The position numbers and the translations under genes were made by a program. The notes beneath the pieces were generated by a model. The model was not told where the DNA came from and did no database searches. It saw only the letters and a list, made by a program, of their open reading frames with translations. From JBBSNV01 sp964458605 (GTDB lineage Bacteria; Pseudomonadota; Alphaproteobacteria; Reyranellales; JAQSWP01), in contig CAYWLS010000014.1 of the NCBI GenBank assembly GCA_964458605.1, positions 42,453 through 106,452 of the forward strand: a stretch of DNA of 64,000 nucleotides. Direction: 5' to 3'. Each line of letters starts with the position of its first letter. Within the stretch, counting starts at the first letter, position 1. This document shows positions 38,491-46,513 of the stretch, piece after piece.

Positions 38491-38973
38491 TCACACGCGC
38501 GGTGCGAACGGCGCGGGCGGCTCGATCGCGCGGCGCCATGCCGTCAGCAGCCCGTCGAGCGATACCCGCCCCGGCCCCAGCACGGCGAGATAGCCGAACA
38601 CCACCGCATAGGTCACTTCCTCGAAGCCGGCCAGGGTGAAATAGCTGTCGACATCGGCCGCCTTGGCGCTGACGATCGCCACCACCATCACCACCACCAG
38701 CATCGGCGCCGCCAGCCGGGTGAAAAGCCCGACGATCAGCAAGGCGCCGCCGAAACATTCGACGCCGGCGGTGACGGGCGTAAGGATGTGCGGCAGGGGA
38801 ATGCCCAGTTCGGTGAAATACTTGGTCACCTGCGGCAGGGCGTTGAGCTTGCCCCAGCCGGCGATCAGGAACACATAGCCGACGGTGAGCCGCGCCACCA
38901 TCGGCGGCAGGTCGTCGAACACCGCCGACAGCCGCGCCGGCGCGATGATCAGAACGTCGATCAGCTTCTTCAT
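38491..38973 (-). CDS. DoxX family membrane protein
   Basis: A 160-residue DoxX-type protein with four hydrophobic helices. VARLTVGYVFLIAGWGKL near residues 25-42 is the family's first helix and motif. TPVTAGVECFGGALLIVGLFTRLAA is the second. DoxX-like proteins act with quinone-linked oxidoreductases or in redox stress, but many are uncharacterised. GGAGGGG precedes the ATG. It converges with livG, separated by the strong stem-loop. Confidence 0.88.
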   Translation of the reverse strand: MKKLIDVLIIAPARLSAVFDDLPPMVARLTVGYVFLIAGWGKLNALPQVTKYFTELGIPLPHILTPVTAGVECFGGALLIVGLFTRLAAPMLVVVMVVAIVSAKAADVDSYFTLAGFEEVTYAVVFGYLAVLGPGRVSLDGLLTAWRRAIEPPAPFAPRV

Positions 38974-39093
38974 GGGGCCCCTCCGATTTGCCGGGCCACC
39001 ATAGCCAATCAAGCGGTCACGCCCGATCAAGCCGGCGTGAGACGGGCGTGGCTCACCAAGGCGTGACCGTCCGTGCAATCCGATGCGGGACCG

Positions 39094-40203
39094 TCACAGA
39101 TCGCCCCACACCTCGCGCGCCATCTCCACCACCATGGAGAGCTTGGCCCACTGGTCCTCCTCGCCCAGCACGTTGCCTTCCTCGGTGCTGGCGAAGCCGC
39201 ATTGCGGGCTGAGCGCAAGCTGGTCGAGCGGCACGAACTTGCTGGCGGCATCGATGCGGCGGCGGATCGCGCCGCGATCCTCGAGCTGACCCACCTTGGA
39301 GGTGACCAGCCCCAGTACCACGATCTTGCCGGGCGGCACGAAACGCAGCGGCTCGAAGCCGCCCGCCCGTTCGGTATCGTATTCCATGAAATAGCCGTCG
39401 ACGCCGATCCGGTTGAACAGGGCATCGGCCACCGGCTCGTAGCCGCCCGAAGCGATCCAGCTCGAGCGGAAATTGCCGCGGCACAGATGCATGGTGATGG
39501 CCATGTCGGCCGGCCGGTCGGCGATCGCGGTGTTGATCATGTCGGCATAGATGTCGGTCAGGCCGTCGGGATCCTCGCCGCGCTTGCGCAGCATCTCGCG
39601 CTGGTCGGGGTCGCACAGATAGGCCAGGTTGGTCTCGTCGAGCTGCAAGTAGCGGCAGCCGGCCTCGGCGAAGGCGCGCACCGCCTGGCGATAGGCCTGG
39701 CCCAGGTCGCGATAGAACGCGGCCATGTCGGGATAGACGCTCTTGTCGACCGCGTTCCGGCCGCCGCGGAAATGCAGCACGCTGGGCGAGGGAATGGTCA
39801 TCTTGGCGATGGCATGGGCATGGCTCTTGACGAATTTGAAATGCTCGATCATCGGGTGGCCGGAGAAACCCAACTTGCCGGTGACGCGCAGCCCCTTGGC
39901 CTTGGTCTCGATGCCGCCCTTGAACTGGATGCCGTGATCCGACTGAAACGATTCCACGCCGTCGAGCTTTTCCAGGAAATCGAAATGCCACATGGCGCGG
40001 CGGAACTCGCCGTCGGTCACCGCCTTGAGGCCGATCTCCTCCTGGCGGTGAATGACCTTGACGATCGCGTCGTCCTCGATCTTCCTCAGCGCGGCGTCGT
40101 CGATCCGGCCGGCGGCGCGCTGGAGGCGGGCTGCCTTCAACGCGGCCGGGCGCAGCAGGCTGCCGACCTGGTCGGCGCGAAACGGCGGTTTGGTGCGCAT
40201 CAT
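39094..40203 (-). CDS. Cobalamin-independent methionine synthase II (MetE C-domain-like) family protein
   Basis: A 369-residue zinc-dependent methyltransferase-fold protein corresponding to the catalytic barrel of MetE without its N-terminal half. The zinc ligands are visible as a histidine and cysteine in ITMHLCRGN, a glutamate in YFMEYDT, and a cysteine in LSPQCGFAS. The N-terminus FRADQVGSLLRP is typical. Stand-alone members transfer methyl groups between thiols or are of unknown substrate; it need not make methionine. Two consecutive ATGs follow GGAGGAA; the first is used here. It is divergent from the gntR remnant at 40310. Confidence 0.85.
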   Translation of the reverse strand: MMRTKPPFRADQVGSLLRPAALKAARLQRAAGRIDDAALRKIEDDAIVKVIHRQEEIGLKAVTDGEFRRAMWHFDFLEKLDGVESFQSDHGIQFKGGIETKAKGLRVTGKLGFSGHPMIEHFKFVKSHAHAIAKMTIPSPSVLHFRGGRNAVDKSVYPDMAAFYRDLGQAYRQAVRAFAEAGCRYLQLDETNLAYLCDPDQREMLRKRGEDPDGLTDIYADMINTAIADRPADMAITMHLCRGNFRSSWIASGGYEPVADALFNRIGVDGYFMEYDTERAGGFEPLRFVPPGKIVVLGLVTSKVGQLEDRGAIRRRIDAASKFVPLDQLALSPQCGFASTEEGNVLGEEDQWAKLSMVVEMAREVWGDL

Positions 40204-40309
40204 GGCATTCCTCCAATGCGGCCCTTCTGACGCCAGCATAGTGACCGGCTCCCTGGCTGCAAAGCGGGCGTGCTGGCCGGCCGGTCCGTTGCCCGTTACC
40301 AATGGCGGC

Positions 40310-40800
40310 ATGGCGCAGAAATCCAACCGGCCGACTCTGACCGAGGAACTGCGCCGGCAACTGGCCGACGACATCATCACCGGCAGCATCCTGCCCGGGG
40401 CGCGGCTGGACGAGCCGATGCTGGCCAGCCGGTTCGGCGTGTCGCGCACGTCGGCGCGCGAGGCGCTCAAGCACCTGGCGGCGATCGGCCTGGCCGAGCC
40501 CGGCCCGCAACGCTCGATGTTCGCCGTCACCTTGTCGCAGGAGAAACTGGTCGAGCTGTTCGAGGCGATGGCCGAACTCGAGGCGCTGTGCGCCGGCCTG
40601 GCGGCGCGGCGCATGAACGCGCCGGAGCGCAAGCAGCTCGAAACGCTGCACCTGCAGTCGGCTGGGCCGATGCGCGGCGGGGATCGCGACGACTACAACA
40701 ACAGCCGCTCCATGCCGCGATCTATCGCGGCTGCCACAACAGCCAATCGAGCGGATGGCGCTATCGACCGGCGCGGCCAGTTCAACCTGGCCGGCCGCCT
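40310..40800 (+). pseudogene. gntR (FCD-type) regulator remnant
   Basis: The first 100 codons encode a normal GntR winged helix (LTEELRRQLADDIITGSILPGARLDEPMLASRFGVSRTSAREALKHL) and the start of the FCD ligand domain. After DDYNNSR the frame is lost: the expected LHAAIYRGCHNS of the FCD domain continues in the next frame from about 40708, consistent with one missing base. The frame later returns to RRGQFNLAGRL, again FCD-like, and then runs into amidase sequence at about 40800. Frameshifts plus a missing C-terminus mark a dead regulator, although the fused frame happens to stay open to 41095. Confidence 0.8.
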
Positions 40801-41095
40801 CGATGTCATCCTGGCGCCGGCCACGCCCTGCACCGCCACGCGCATCGAGCAGATGACGATGGAACTTGCCGGTCAGACCGTGCCAGTGCGCGCGAATATG
40901 GGTATATTCATCCCGCCGATTTCCTTCGTCGGCCTGCCGGTGGTGGCGGTCCCGATCCAGCGCATCGGCGGCCTGCCGATCGGCGTGCAGATAATTGCAG
41001 CGCCTTGGAATGAAATCGTCGCCTTGCGCGTCGCGCGCCGCCTGGAGCGCGAAGGCATCGCAAGCGCCGTGGTACCGGAGAGGTTTGTCGTATGA
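40801..41095 (+). pseudogene. atzE-like amidase, 3' remnant
   Basis: About 98 codons match the C-terminal end of AtzE-type amidases (amidase signature family): DVILAPATPCTATRIEQ, then a segment ending ISFVGLPVVAVPI, and GGLPIGVQIIAAPWNE. The catalytic Ser-cisSer-Lys part, more than 350 residues, is absent, so no activity is possible. It joins directly to the gntR remnant, pointing to a deletion between the two genes. Its TGA overlaps the start of the atzH-like gene (ATGA), preserving the original operon junction. Confidence 0.82.
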
Positions 41096-41469
41096 GCCTT
41101 GAGATCAATCTGCCCGAGGTGGTGGCCGAGGTCACCGCCGCTTTCAGCCGCTACGAGACCGCCCTGAACAGCAACGACGTCAAGGTGCTGGACGAGCTGT
41201 TCTGGAACAGCCCGTTCACCCTGCGCTACGGCGTCGGCGAGAACCTCTACGGCTATGCCGCCATCGCAGCCTTCCGCGCCGCGCGCAATCCCGCCGGCGT
41301 GCGCCGGCGCATCTTCAAGACGGTCATCACCACTTTCGGCCGCGACTTCGCCACGGCCAATACCGAATTCCAGCGCGACGGCAGCCAGCGCGGCGGCCGG
41401 CAGAGCCAGACCTGGATACGCACCGCGGATGGCTGGCGGGTGGTCGCCGCCCATGTCAGCGTGATGTGA
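41092..41469 (+). CDS. AtzH/HpxZ-like protein (DUF3225)
   Basis: A 125-residue NTF2-like protein of the AtzH/HpxZ (oxalurate or carboxybiuret pathway-associated) family. Characteristic parts are INLPEVVAEVTAAFSRYETAL, FWNSPFTLRYGVGENLYG and RQSQTWIRTADGWRVVAAHVS. In intact operons it follows atzE and is thought to assist the amidase. Here the reading frame is complete but its partner is reduced to a 3' fragment, so it may be a surviving leftover. Expression would depend on the promoter of the broken gntR gene. Confidence 0.85.
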   Translation: MSLEINLPEVVAEVTAAFSRYETALNSNDVKVLDELFWNSPFTLRYGVGENLYGYAAIAAFRAARNPAGVRRRIFKTVITTFGRDFATANTEFQRDGSQRGGRQSQTWIRTADGWRVVAAHVSVM

Positions 41470-41529
41470 CGGGCGGGCGGCAACGGTCGCCGATGACGGG
41501 GGCCGTCGGTCTGGCGTAAAATCGCCCGC

Positions 41530-42756
41530 GTGGAAACGCCAAGCGCCATTGCCGCCTGCGGTCTGACGCTCGCCTGCGCCTTGCTGGCAGCACAATCCTC
41601 GTTCGGCCAGGCCCAGCGCAGCTCGATCGGCCGATTCCTCACGCCGGTATTCGACGAGGAATCGACCTATACCCCCAGTTCGCTGGATGTCGGCGAGGAC
41701 GGCCATATCGTGGTGGCCGCGACGGTGCCCGGCGACCTGTACACCGTGGCGACGGCGCTGGTGGCGCGCTTCGATGGCGCGGGACGCAAATTGTGGGAAC
41801 GCAGCCCCACCAGCCGCGCCGACCTGGTCTCGACCATGATTGCCCGCGCCGCGCCCGGCGGCGACACCATGGTGCTGCACGACGAGACGCCCGACGACCA
41901 GCCGCAACTGGTGCTGCTGCGCCTGGCCGTCACCGGCAAGGAGCTGTGGCGCCGTCAATTGGGGGCAGGCGCGCCTTCGGATCTCCTGGTCGAGCGCGAC
42001 GGCGCCGCGATCGTCTCCGGCAGCGCGCGTCGCGACAAGGACAAGGGCAAAGGCAAGGGGTTCGACGCGCTGGTGATGCGCGTGACGCCGGAGGGCAAGG
42101 TCGCCTGGCGGCGGCAGATCCCCGGCACCCGGCAGGACGGCGGCAACACCGCCGATCTGGTGCGTGCCGCCGTGACCGGTCAGCCGGGCGGACCGTATCT
42201 GGTGGGCGGACTGGCCGACATCTCCTTTGCCGACAGCAACGCGGTGGAGTCCAGCCGCGGCCTGCTCGCCAAGCTGGGCAGCGACGGCAAGATCCTGTGG
42301 CAGCGCAGCCTGGGTGATGAGGCGGGGCTTACCATGGTGTCCGGCCTGGTCGGCATGGGCGCCGGCGATAGCTATGCTCTCAGCCTGAGCGAGGGCTCAG
42401 GCGGGGCCCAGTTCCTGCAGCTGTCCCGCATCAGGCCCGATGGCCAGGTGAGCTGGACCCGCCCGCTGCCCGGACCCGCCGATCAGGAGATCAACGACAT
42501 CGCCCGGGCGCCCAATGGCTGGCTGGTGCTGGCGGGTTCCGAAGCCGACGGCGACGGCCGGGTGGCGGTGCTGGTGATGCTCGACGGCGACGGCGTCGAA
42601 CGGGCCCGCGTCAACTATCGCGGCTACAAGATGCGCCGCACGCTGATGGTGCGGCCCTATCCCACCGGCGGCTATGCCGTCCTGTTCGAGGGCGCGGGCT
42701 CCTCGAGCGTCGGTACGCTCTATCTCGCGCGGGTCGACGCCGCCGGCCGGTTCTGA
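41530..42756 (+). CDS. Secreted beta-propeller-like protein, unknown function
   Basis: A 408-residue protein with an N-terminal signal peptide (about 27 residues, ending SFGQA). The rest is a string of repeated units of the type D-x-x-G-x-x-x-W-x-R (GAGRKLWERS, VTGKELWRRQL, PEGKVAWRRQI, SDGKILWQRSL, PDGQVSWTRPL), about 50-60 residues apart, as in PQQ/WD-type propellers. No cysteine lipobox or catalytic residues are seen. A basic loop RRDKDKGKGKGFD interrupts the second repeat. It starts at GTG; no ATG is near. No partner gene is evident. Confidence 0.72.
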   Translation: METPSAIAACGLTLACALLAAQSSFGQAQRSSIGRFLTPVFDEESTYTPSSLDVGEDGHIVVAATVPGDLYTVATALVARFDGAGRKLWERSPTSRADLVSTMIARAAPGGDTMVLHDETPDDQPQLVLLRLAVTGKELWRRQLGAGAPSDLLVERDGAAIVSGSARRDKDKGKGKGFDALVMRVTPEGKVAWRRQIPGTRQDGGNTADLVRAAVTGQPGGPYLVGGLADISFADSNAVESSRGLLAKLGSDGKILWQRSLGDEAGLTMVSGLVGMGAGDSYALSLSEGSGGAQFLQLSRIRPDGQVSWTRPLPGPADQEINDIARAPNGWLVLAGSEADGDGRVAVLVMLDGDGVERARVNYRGYKMRRTLMVRPYPTGGYAVLFEGAGSSSVGTLYLARVDAAGRF

Positions 42757-42791
42757 AGCAGACGTCGAATAGCGAGAAATCGCTCTGCTTC
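42755..42791. repeat. Palindromic intergenic element / possible bidirectional terminator
   Basis: Outer arms GAAGCAGA (42755-42762) and TCTGCTTC (42784-42791) enclose an inner dyad AGCGA-GAAA-TCGCT. It lies between convergent genes. The inner GCGAGAAATCGCTCT differs by one base from a sequence at 38454-38468, and both are followed some 20 bases later by TTCACAC, so the two loci may be copies of one small repeated element. Confidence 0.55.
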
Positions 42792-42807
42792 CGAAGGGCA
42801 GGACGGT

Positions 42808-43902
42808 TCACACGGTCTGGTCGGGACGATTCCGCCCCGTCGCCTGGCCCATCGTGCGCAGCCGGCCGACGATGCCGGTGGGGAAGAAGTAGATGCTGAG
42901 GATGAACAGCACGCCCAGCCACAGCAGCCAGCGGTCCGGGTGCAGCAGATGCGACAGCAGCGGGATGCCGGCGGTGGCCTTGCTGGCGGCGGCCATGGCG
43001 TCCTGCAGATAGTTCTGGGCGATCAGGAACACGGTGGCGCCCACCACCGCGCCGTACATCGTGCCCATGCCGCCGATCACCAGCATCAGCAGGATGTCCA
43101 GCATGATGTCGAAGCTCAAGGTGGTGTCGGGACCGGTATGGCGCAGCCAGATGGCCAGCAGCCCGCCGCCGATGGTGGCGGCGCCGGCGGAGATGCAGTT
43201 GGCCAGGGTGCGATAGACCACGGTGCGATAGCCCAGCGCCTCGGCGCGGAAGCCGTTCTCGCGGATCGCCAGCAGCACCCGGCCGAACGGCGAGTTCACC
43301 ACCCGCAGCAGCAGCAGGAACAGCGCCAGCGATACGGCGAACACCAGGTAGTAGGTGATGACGCGGCCGTTGATGTCGATGCCCAGCACGGTGCCGTCGA
43401 ACAGGGTGAAGCTGGGGCGCAGCACCGCCGGCACCGAATAGTTCAGGCCGTCCTCGCCGCCGGTGATCGAGGAAAGCTGCGAGGCCAGGATGGCGAAGGC
43501 GCTGGCCACGGCGAGCGTGATCATGGCGAAGAAGATCGCCCGCACCCGCAGGCTGAACAGGCCGATCAGCCCGGCCAATACCATCGACAACACCAGGGCG
43601 ATGGCCAGGCCCAACGCCAGGCTGCCCCAGCTCGAATCCAGCCGCGCCGCGGCGATCGCCACGCCGTAGCCGCCGATGCCGAAGAACATGGTGTGGGCGA
43701 AGGAGACGATTCCGGTATAGCCCAGCAGCAGGTCGTAGCTCGCCACCACGGCGATGAAGACGCAGATCTTGACCGCCACATTGGCCGAGCGCGCGCCCGG
43801 AAACAGGAACGGCGCCAGCGCCAGCGCCGCGAAGATGGCGACCAGCACGATGGCCAGCACCGCGCTGCGCGGCATGTCGCCCGAGAGGATTCGGCGCAGC
43901 AT
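42808..43902 (-). CDS. livM: LIV-type ABC transporter permease LivM (second system)
   Basis: A 364-residue HAAT-family permease with about 10 helices. ASYDLLLGYTGIVSFAHTMFFGIGGYGVA is the LivM motif and AIRENGFRAEALGYRT is the cytoplasmic EAA-like loop. It is the last gene of a complete five-gene transporter operon, 4 bp after livH. Residues 1-14 (MLRRILSGDMPRSA) allow a second possible start at the internal methionine. The substrate is unknown; amino acids, urea or amides are possible. Confidence 0.92.
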   Translation of the reverse strand: MLRRILSGDMPRSAVLAIVLVAIFAALALAPFLFPGARSANVAVKICVFIAVVASYDLLLGYTGIVSFAHTMFFGIGGYGVAIAAARLDSSWGSLALGLAIALVLSMVLAGLIGLFSLRVRAIFFAMITLAVASAFAILASQLSSITGGEDGLNYSVPAVLRPSFTLFDGTVLGIDINGRVITYYLVFAVSLALFLLLLRVVNSPFGRVLLAIRENGFRAEALGYRTVVYRTLANCISAGAATIGGGLLAIWLRHTGPDTTLSFDIMLDILLMLVIGGMGTMYGAVVGATVFLIAQNYLQDAMAAASKATAGIPLLSHLLHPDRWLLWLGVLFILSIYFFPTGIVGRLRTMGQATGRNRPDQTV

Positions 43903-43906
43903 GGCG

Positions 43907-44929
43907 CTACCTGTTGGCCACGGGGTAGAGCCCGCGCGGCCGCCACAGCAGGATCACCACCATCAGCAGGATGTTGGAGCCCAGCGCCAGCTTGGGCGCC
44001 AGGAAGCCGACATAGTTGGCCACCAGCCCGACCAGCAGGGCGCCGATGAAGCAGCCGCCCACCGAGCCCAGCCCGCCGATGATGATGACGATGAAGATCA
44101 GCACCATGACCTGGGCGCCCATCGCCGCGGTCACGGTCTCCTGGTAGAAAGCCCACATGGCGCCGCCCAACCCGGCCAGCGCCGAGCCGACGGCGAAGAC
44201 GCCGACGAACAGGCGGCGGATGCGATAGCCCAGCGACTCGACCATCTCGCCGTTCTCGACGCCGGCGCGGATCAGCAGGCCGATCTTGGTGCGGTTCAGC
44301 ACCAGCATCATGGCCAGGAACACCAGCCCGCCCACCACCACGGCGAACACCCGGTATTTCTCGATCGCCACGTCGCCGAACAGGAAGGCGCCGCGCAGGG
44401 TGGTGGGGCGCGGCAGGTTGAGCTGCTCGGGTCCCCAGATGGCGCGGATCGCCTGTTCGGCCACGATCAGCCCGCCCATGGTCACCAGGATCTGCTTCAG
44501 ATGCTGGCCGTAGACGGGCCGCACGATGACCCGCTCGAAGGCCAGGCCCAGCCCGCCCGAGACCAGCATGGCGACCAGGATGGCCGGCAGCAGCGCCAGC
44601 AGATTGGCGAAGAAGCTGTCGGCCTGGACCAGCCCGGCCATCGGCACCAGCACGGTGGCGGCGACATAGGCGCCGACCGAGATGAACGCGCCATGGCCGA
44701 AATTGAGGATGTCCATCAGGCCGAACACCAGGGTCAGGCCGGAGGCCATGATGAAGATCATCATGCCCATGGCCAGTCCCGCCACGGTCAGGGTCAGCCA
44801 GCCCGGCAGGTCGCCGACCAGCGGCAGCGCCACCAGCGCCAGCACCGGGATGATGCCGAGCGGCAGGTAGTCCAGCCGCGGCTTGGCTGGCGGCGCCAGA
44901 TCCTGCTTGTCGAGTTCGGTCGCGCTCAT
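43907..44929 (-). CDS. livH: LIV-type ABC transporter permease LivH (second system)
   Basis: A 340-residue permease, longer than the LivH at 35811 because of a 25-residue hydrophilic N-terminus and an extra hydrophobic segment. ASGLTLVFGLMDILNFGHGAFISVGAYVA is the LivH motif and RAGVENGEMVESLGYRIRRLF the coupling loop. It lies 9 bp after livF and 4 bp before livM. It is less similar to the first LivH than expected for a duplication, so the two systems probably have different substrates. Confidence 0.92.
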   Translation of the reverse strand: MSATELDKQDLAPPAKPRLDYLPLGIIPVLALVALPLVGDLPGWLTLTVAGLAMGMMIFIMASGLTLVFGLMDILNFGHGAFISVGAYVAATVLVPMAGLVQADSFFANLLALLPAILVAMLVSGGLGLAFERVIVRPVYGQHLKQILVTMGGLIVAEQAIRAIWGPEQLNLPRPTTLRGAFLFGDVAIEKYRVFAVVVGGLVFLAMMLVLNRTKIGLLIRAGVENGEMVESLGYRIRRLFVGVFAVGSALAGLGGAMWAFYQETVTAAMGAQVMVLIFIVIIIGGLGSVGGCFIGALLVGLVANYVGFLAPKLALGSNILLMVVILLWRPRGLYPVANR

Positions 44930-44938
44930 CCCCCGCCC

Positions 44939-45664
44939 CTATTGATGCGCGCTCAGGCTAAGGCCGAGCAATTGCCGCTGCAGGGCGCTGTCGCCGGCCA
45001 GTGCCGCCATGGCACCGCCATGGACGATGCGCCCGTCGTCCATCACCGCCACGCTGTCGCCGAGCTGGCGGGCGAAATTGAAATTCTGCTCGACCAGCAG
45101 GATGGTGGTGTCGGTGCTTTTCAGCTCGGCGAAGGCTGCGATCATGTTGGCGATGATGGCCGGCGCCAGGCCCTTGCTGGGCTCGTCGATCAGCAGCAGC
45201 TTGCGCGGCTCGACGATGGCGCGGCTGACCGCCAGCATCTGCTTCTGCCCGCCCGAAAGCTGGCCCGCCGGCAGCGACCAGAAGCGATGCATGGCGGGGA
45301 ACATCCTGAAGATCCAGTTGAGCCGCGCCTCGTCCAGCGGCCCGTTCCGCGCCGCCAGCACCATGTTCTCCCGCACCGTCAGGTCGGCGAAGATGCCCAT
45401 CGATTCGGGCACGTAGGCGATGCCGCGCTGGGCGATCTCCGGCGTCGACAGCCTGGTGATGTCCTCGCCGTCGAACACGATCTGCCCGGCCGAAGCGCGC
45501 CACAGCCCCATGACGGTACGCAAGGTCGTGGTCTTGCCCGCGCCGTTCCGGCCCAGCAGCATGGTCAGCTCGCCGCGCGGCACCTCGAGATCGACGCCGT
45601 GCAGGATGTGGTAGCGGCCGATATGGGTATGCACGCCTTTCAGGCTGAGCAGCGGCCGGGTCAT
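44939..45664 (-). CDS. livF: LIV-type ABC transporter ATP-binding protein LivF (second system)
   Basis: A 241-residue ATPase with Walker A GRNGAGKTT, signature LSGGQKQ and Walker B LLLIDEPSKGLAP followed by LLVEQNFNFA, all LivF-type. It overlaps the end of livG in an ATGA junction. Together with LivG it powers the LivHM pair of the same operon. Confidence 0.93.
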   Translation of the reverse strand: MTRPLLSLKGVHTHIGRYHILHGVDLEVPRGELTMLLGRNGAGKTTTLRTVMGLWRASAGQIVFDGEDITRLSTPEIAQRGIAYVPESMGIFADLTVRENMVLAARNGPLDEARLNWIFRMFPAMHRFWSLPAGQLSGGQKQMLAVSRAIVEPRKLLLIDEPSKGLAPAIIANMIAAFAELKSTDTTILLVEQNFNFARQLGDSVAVMDDGRIVHGGAMAALAGDSALQRQLLGLSLSAHQ

Positions 45665-46461
45665 GCGCCCCCCGTTCCGCTCGCCGCACCGGGCGCGACG
45701 CCGAGATAGGCTTCCTGCACGATCGGCGAGGCGATCACTTCCTCGGGCTGGCCATCGGCCACCAGGCTGCCGTTGTGCAGCACGATGATGCGATCGCTGA
45801 GCGAGCGCACGATATCCATCTTGTGCTCGACCAGCAGGATGGTCTTGTCGCCCTGGGCCTTGATCTGGTGGATCAGCTCCAGGATCACCGGCACTTCGTC
45901 GACGCTCATGCCTGCCGTCGGTTCGTCGAACATGAACACTTCGGGCTCCAGCGCCAGCAGGATGGCGACCTCCAGCTTGCGCTGGTCGCCATGCGGCAGG
46001 GTGGCGGCGATGGCATCGGCGCTGCCGATCAGCGACACCCGCTCCAGGTAGTGCTCGGCCCGCTCGATCAACTCGACATGATCGGCAGCCATGCTGAACA
46101 GGCTGCTTCTGGCGCCGGCGTGCGCCTGCACCGCCAGCCGCACGTTCTCCCGTACCGTCAGGTTGGGGAACAGGTTGGTGAGCTGGAAGGCGCGGCCCAG
46201 GCCGCGGCGCGTGCGCACCGGGGCCGGCAGCCGGGTCAGATCCTCGCCGAACAGCCGCACCGTGCCGGCGCTGGCGGCCAGTTGCCCCGAGATCAGGTTG
46301 AAATAGGTCGTCTTGCCCGCGCCGTTGGGCCCGACGATGGATGTCAGGGTGCCGGGATGGAAGGCGCAGCTCACCGCATTGACCGCGACATGGCCGCCGA
46401 AGCGAATGGTCAGCCCGTCGGTCTGCAGCGCGGGATGCGGCGATGCGGCGGAAGCGGTCAC
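45661..46461 (-). CDS. livG: LIV-type ABC transporter ATP-binding protein LivG (second system)
   Basis: A 266-residue ATPase with Walker A GPNGAGKTT and Walker B VFMFDEPTAGMSVDEV, including LivG's long insert (GEDLTRLPAPVRTRRGLGRAFQ). The signature region is LPHGDQRKLEVAILLAL, a known variant. Two GTG starts are possible. 46461 is preferred because the other (46494) lies inside a strong stem-loop at 46471-46505. It overlaps livF by 4 bp. Confidence 0.9.
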   Translation of the reverse strand: MTASAASPHPALQTDGLTIRFGGHVAVNAVSCAFHPGTLTSIVGPNGAGKTTYFNLISGQLAASAGTVRLFGEDLTRLPAPVRTRRGLGRAFQLTNLFPNLTVRENVRLAVQAHAGARSSLFSMAADHVELIERAEHYLERVSLIGSADAIAATLPHGDQRKLEVAILLALEPEVFMFDEPTAGMSVDEVPVILELIHQIKAQGDKTILLVEHKMDIVRSLSDRIIVLHNGSLVADGQPEEVIASPIVQEAYLGVAPGAASGTGGA

Positions 46462-46470
46462 GGCGCAAAA

Positions 46471-46505
46471 GAGATCGCCCGGCGGCCAGGCCACCGGGCG
46501 GTCTC
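46471..46505 (-). terminator. Intercistronic stem-loop between binding-protein gene and livG (attenuator-like)
   Basis: On the minus strand a 12-bp stem (46494-46505 and 46471-46482, one G-U pair, 11-nt loop) lies directly after the binding-protein stop and is followed by CTTTTG. Such hairpins partially stop transcription or protect the upstream mRNA, giving excess binding protein over membrane components in many ABC operons. The role here is inferred. Confidence 0.65.
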
Positions 46506-46513
46506 GATCCGGC

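Noticed and set aside
40310..41095. A functional GntR-amidase fusion protein
   Set aside because: The FCD motif continues in another frame, the amidase catalytic residues are absent, and the junction falls inside both domains. A deletion remnant explains this better.
46462..46494. Upstream GTG (46494) as livG start
   Set aside because: It lies inside a strong stem-loop, lacks a ribosome binding site and adds residues without family similarity.
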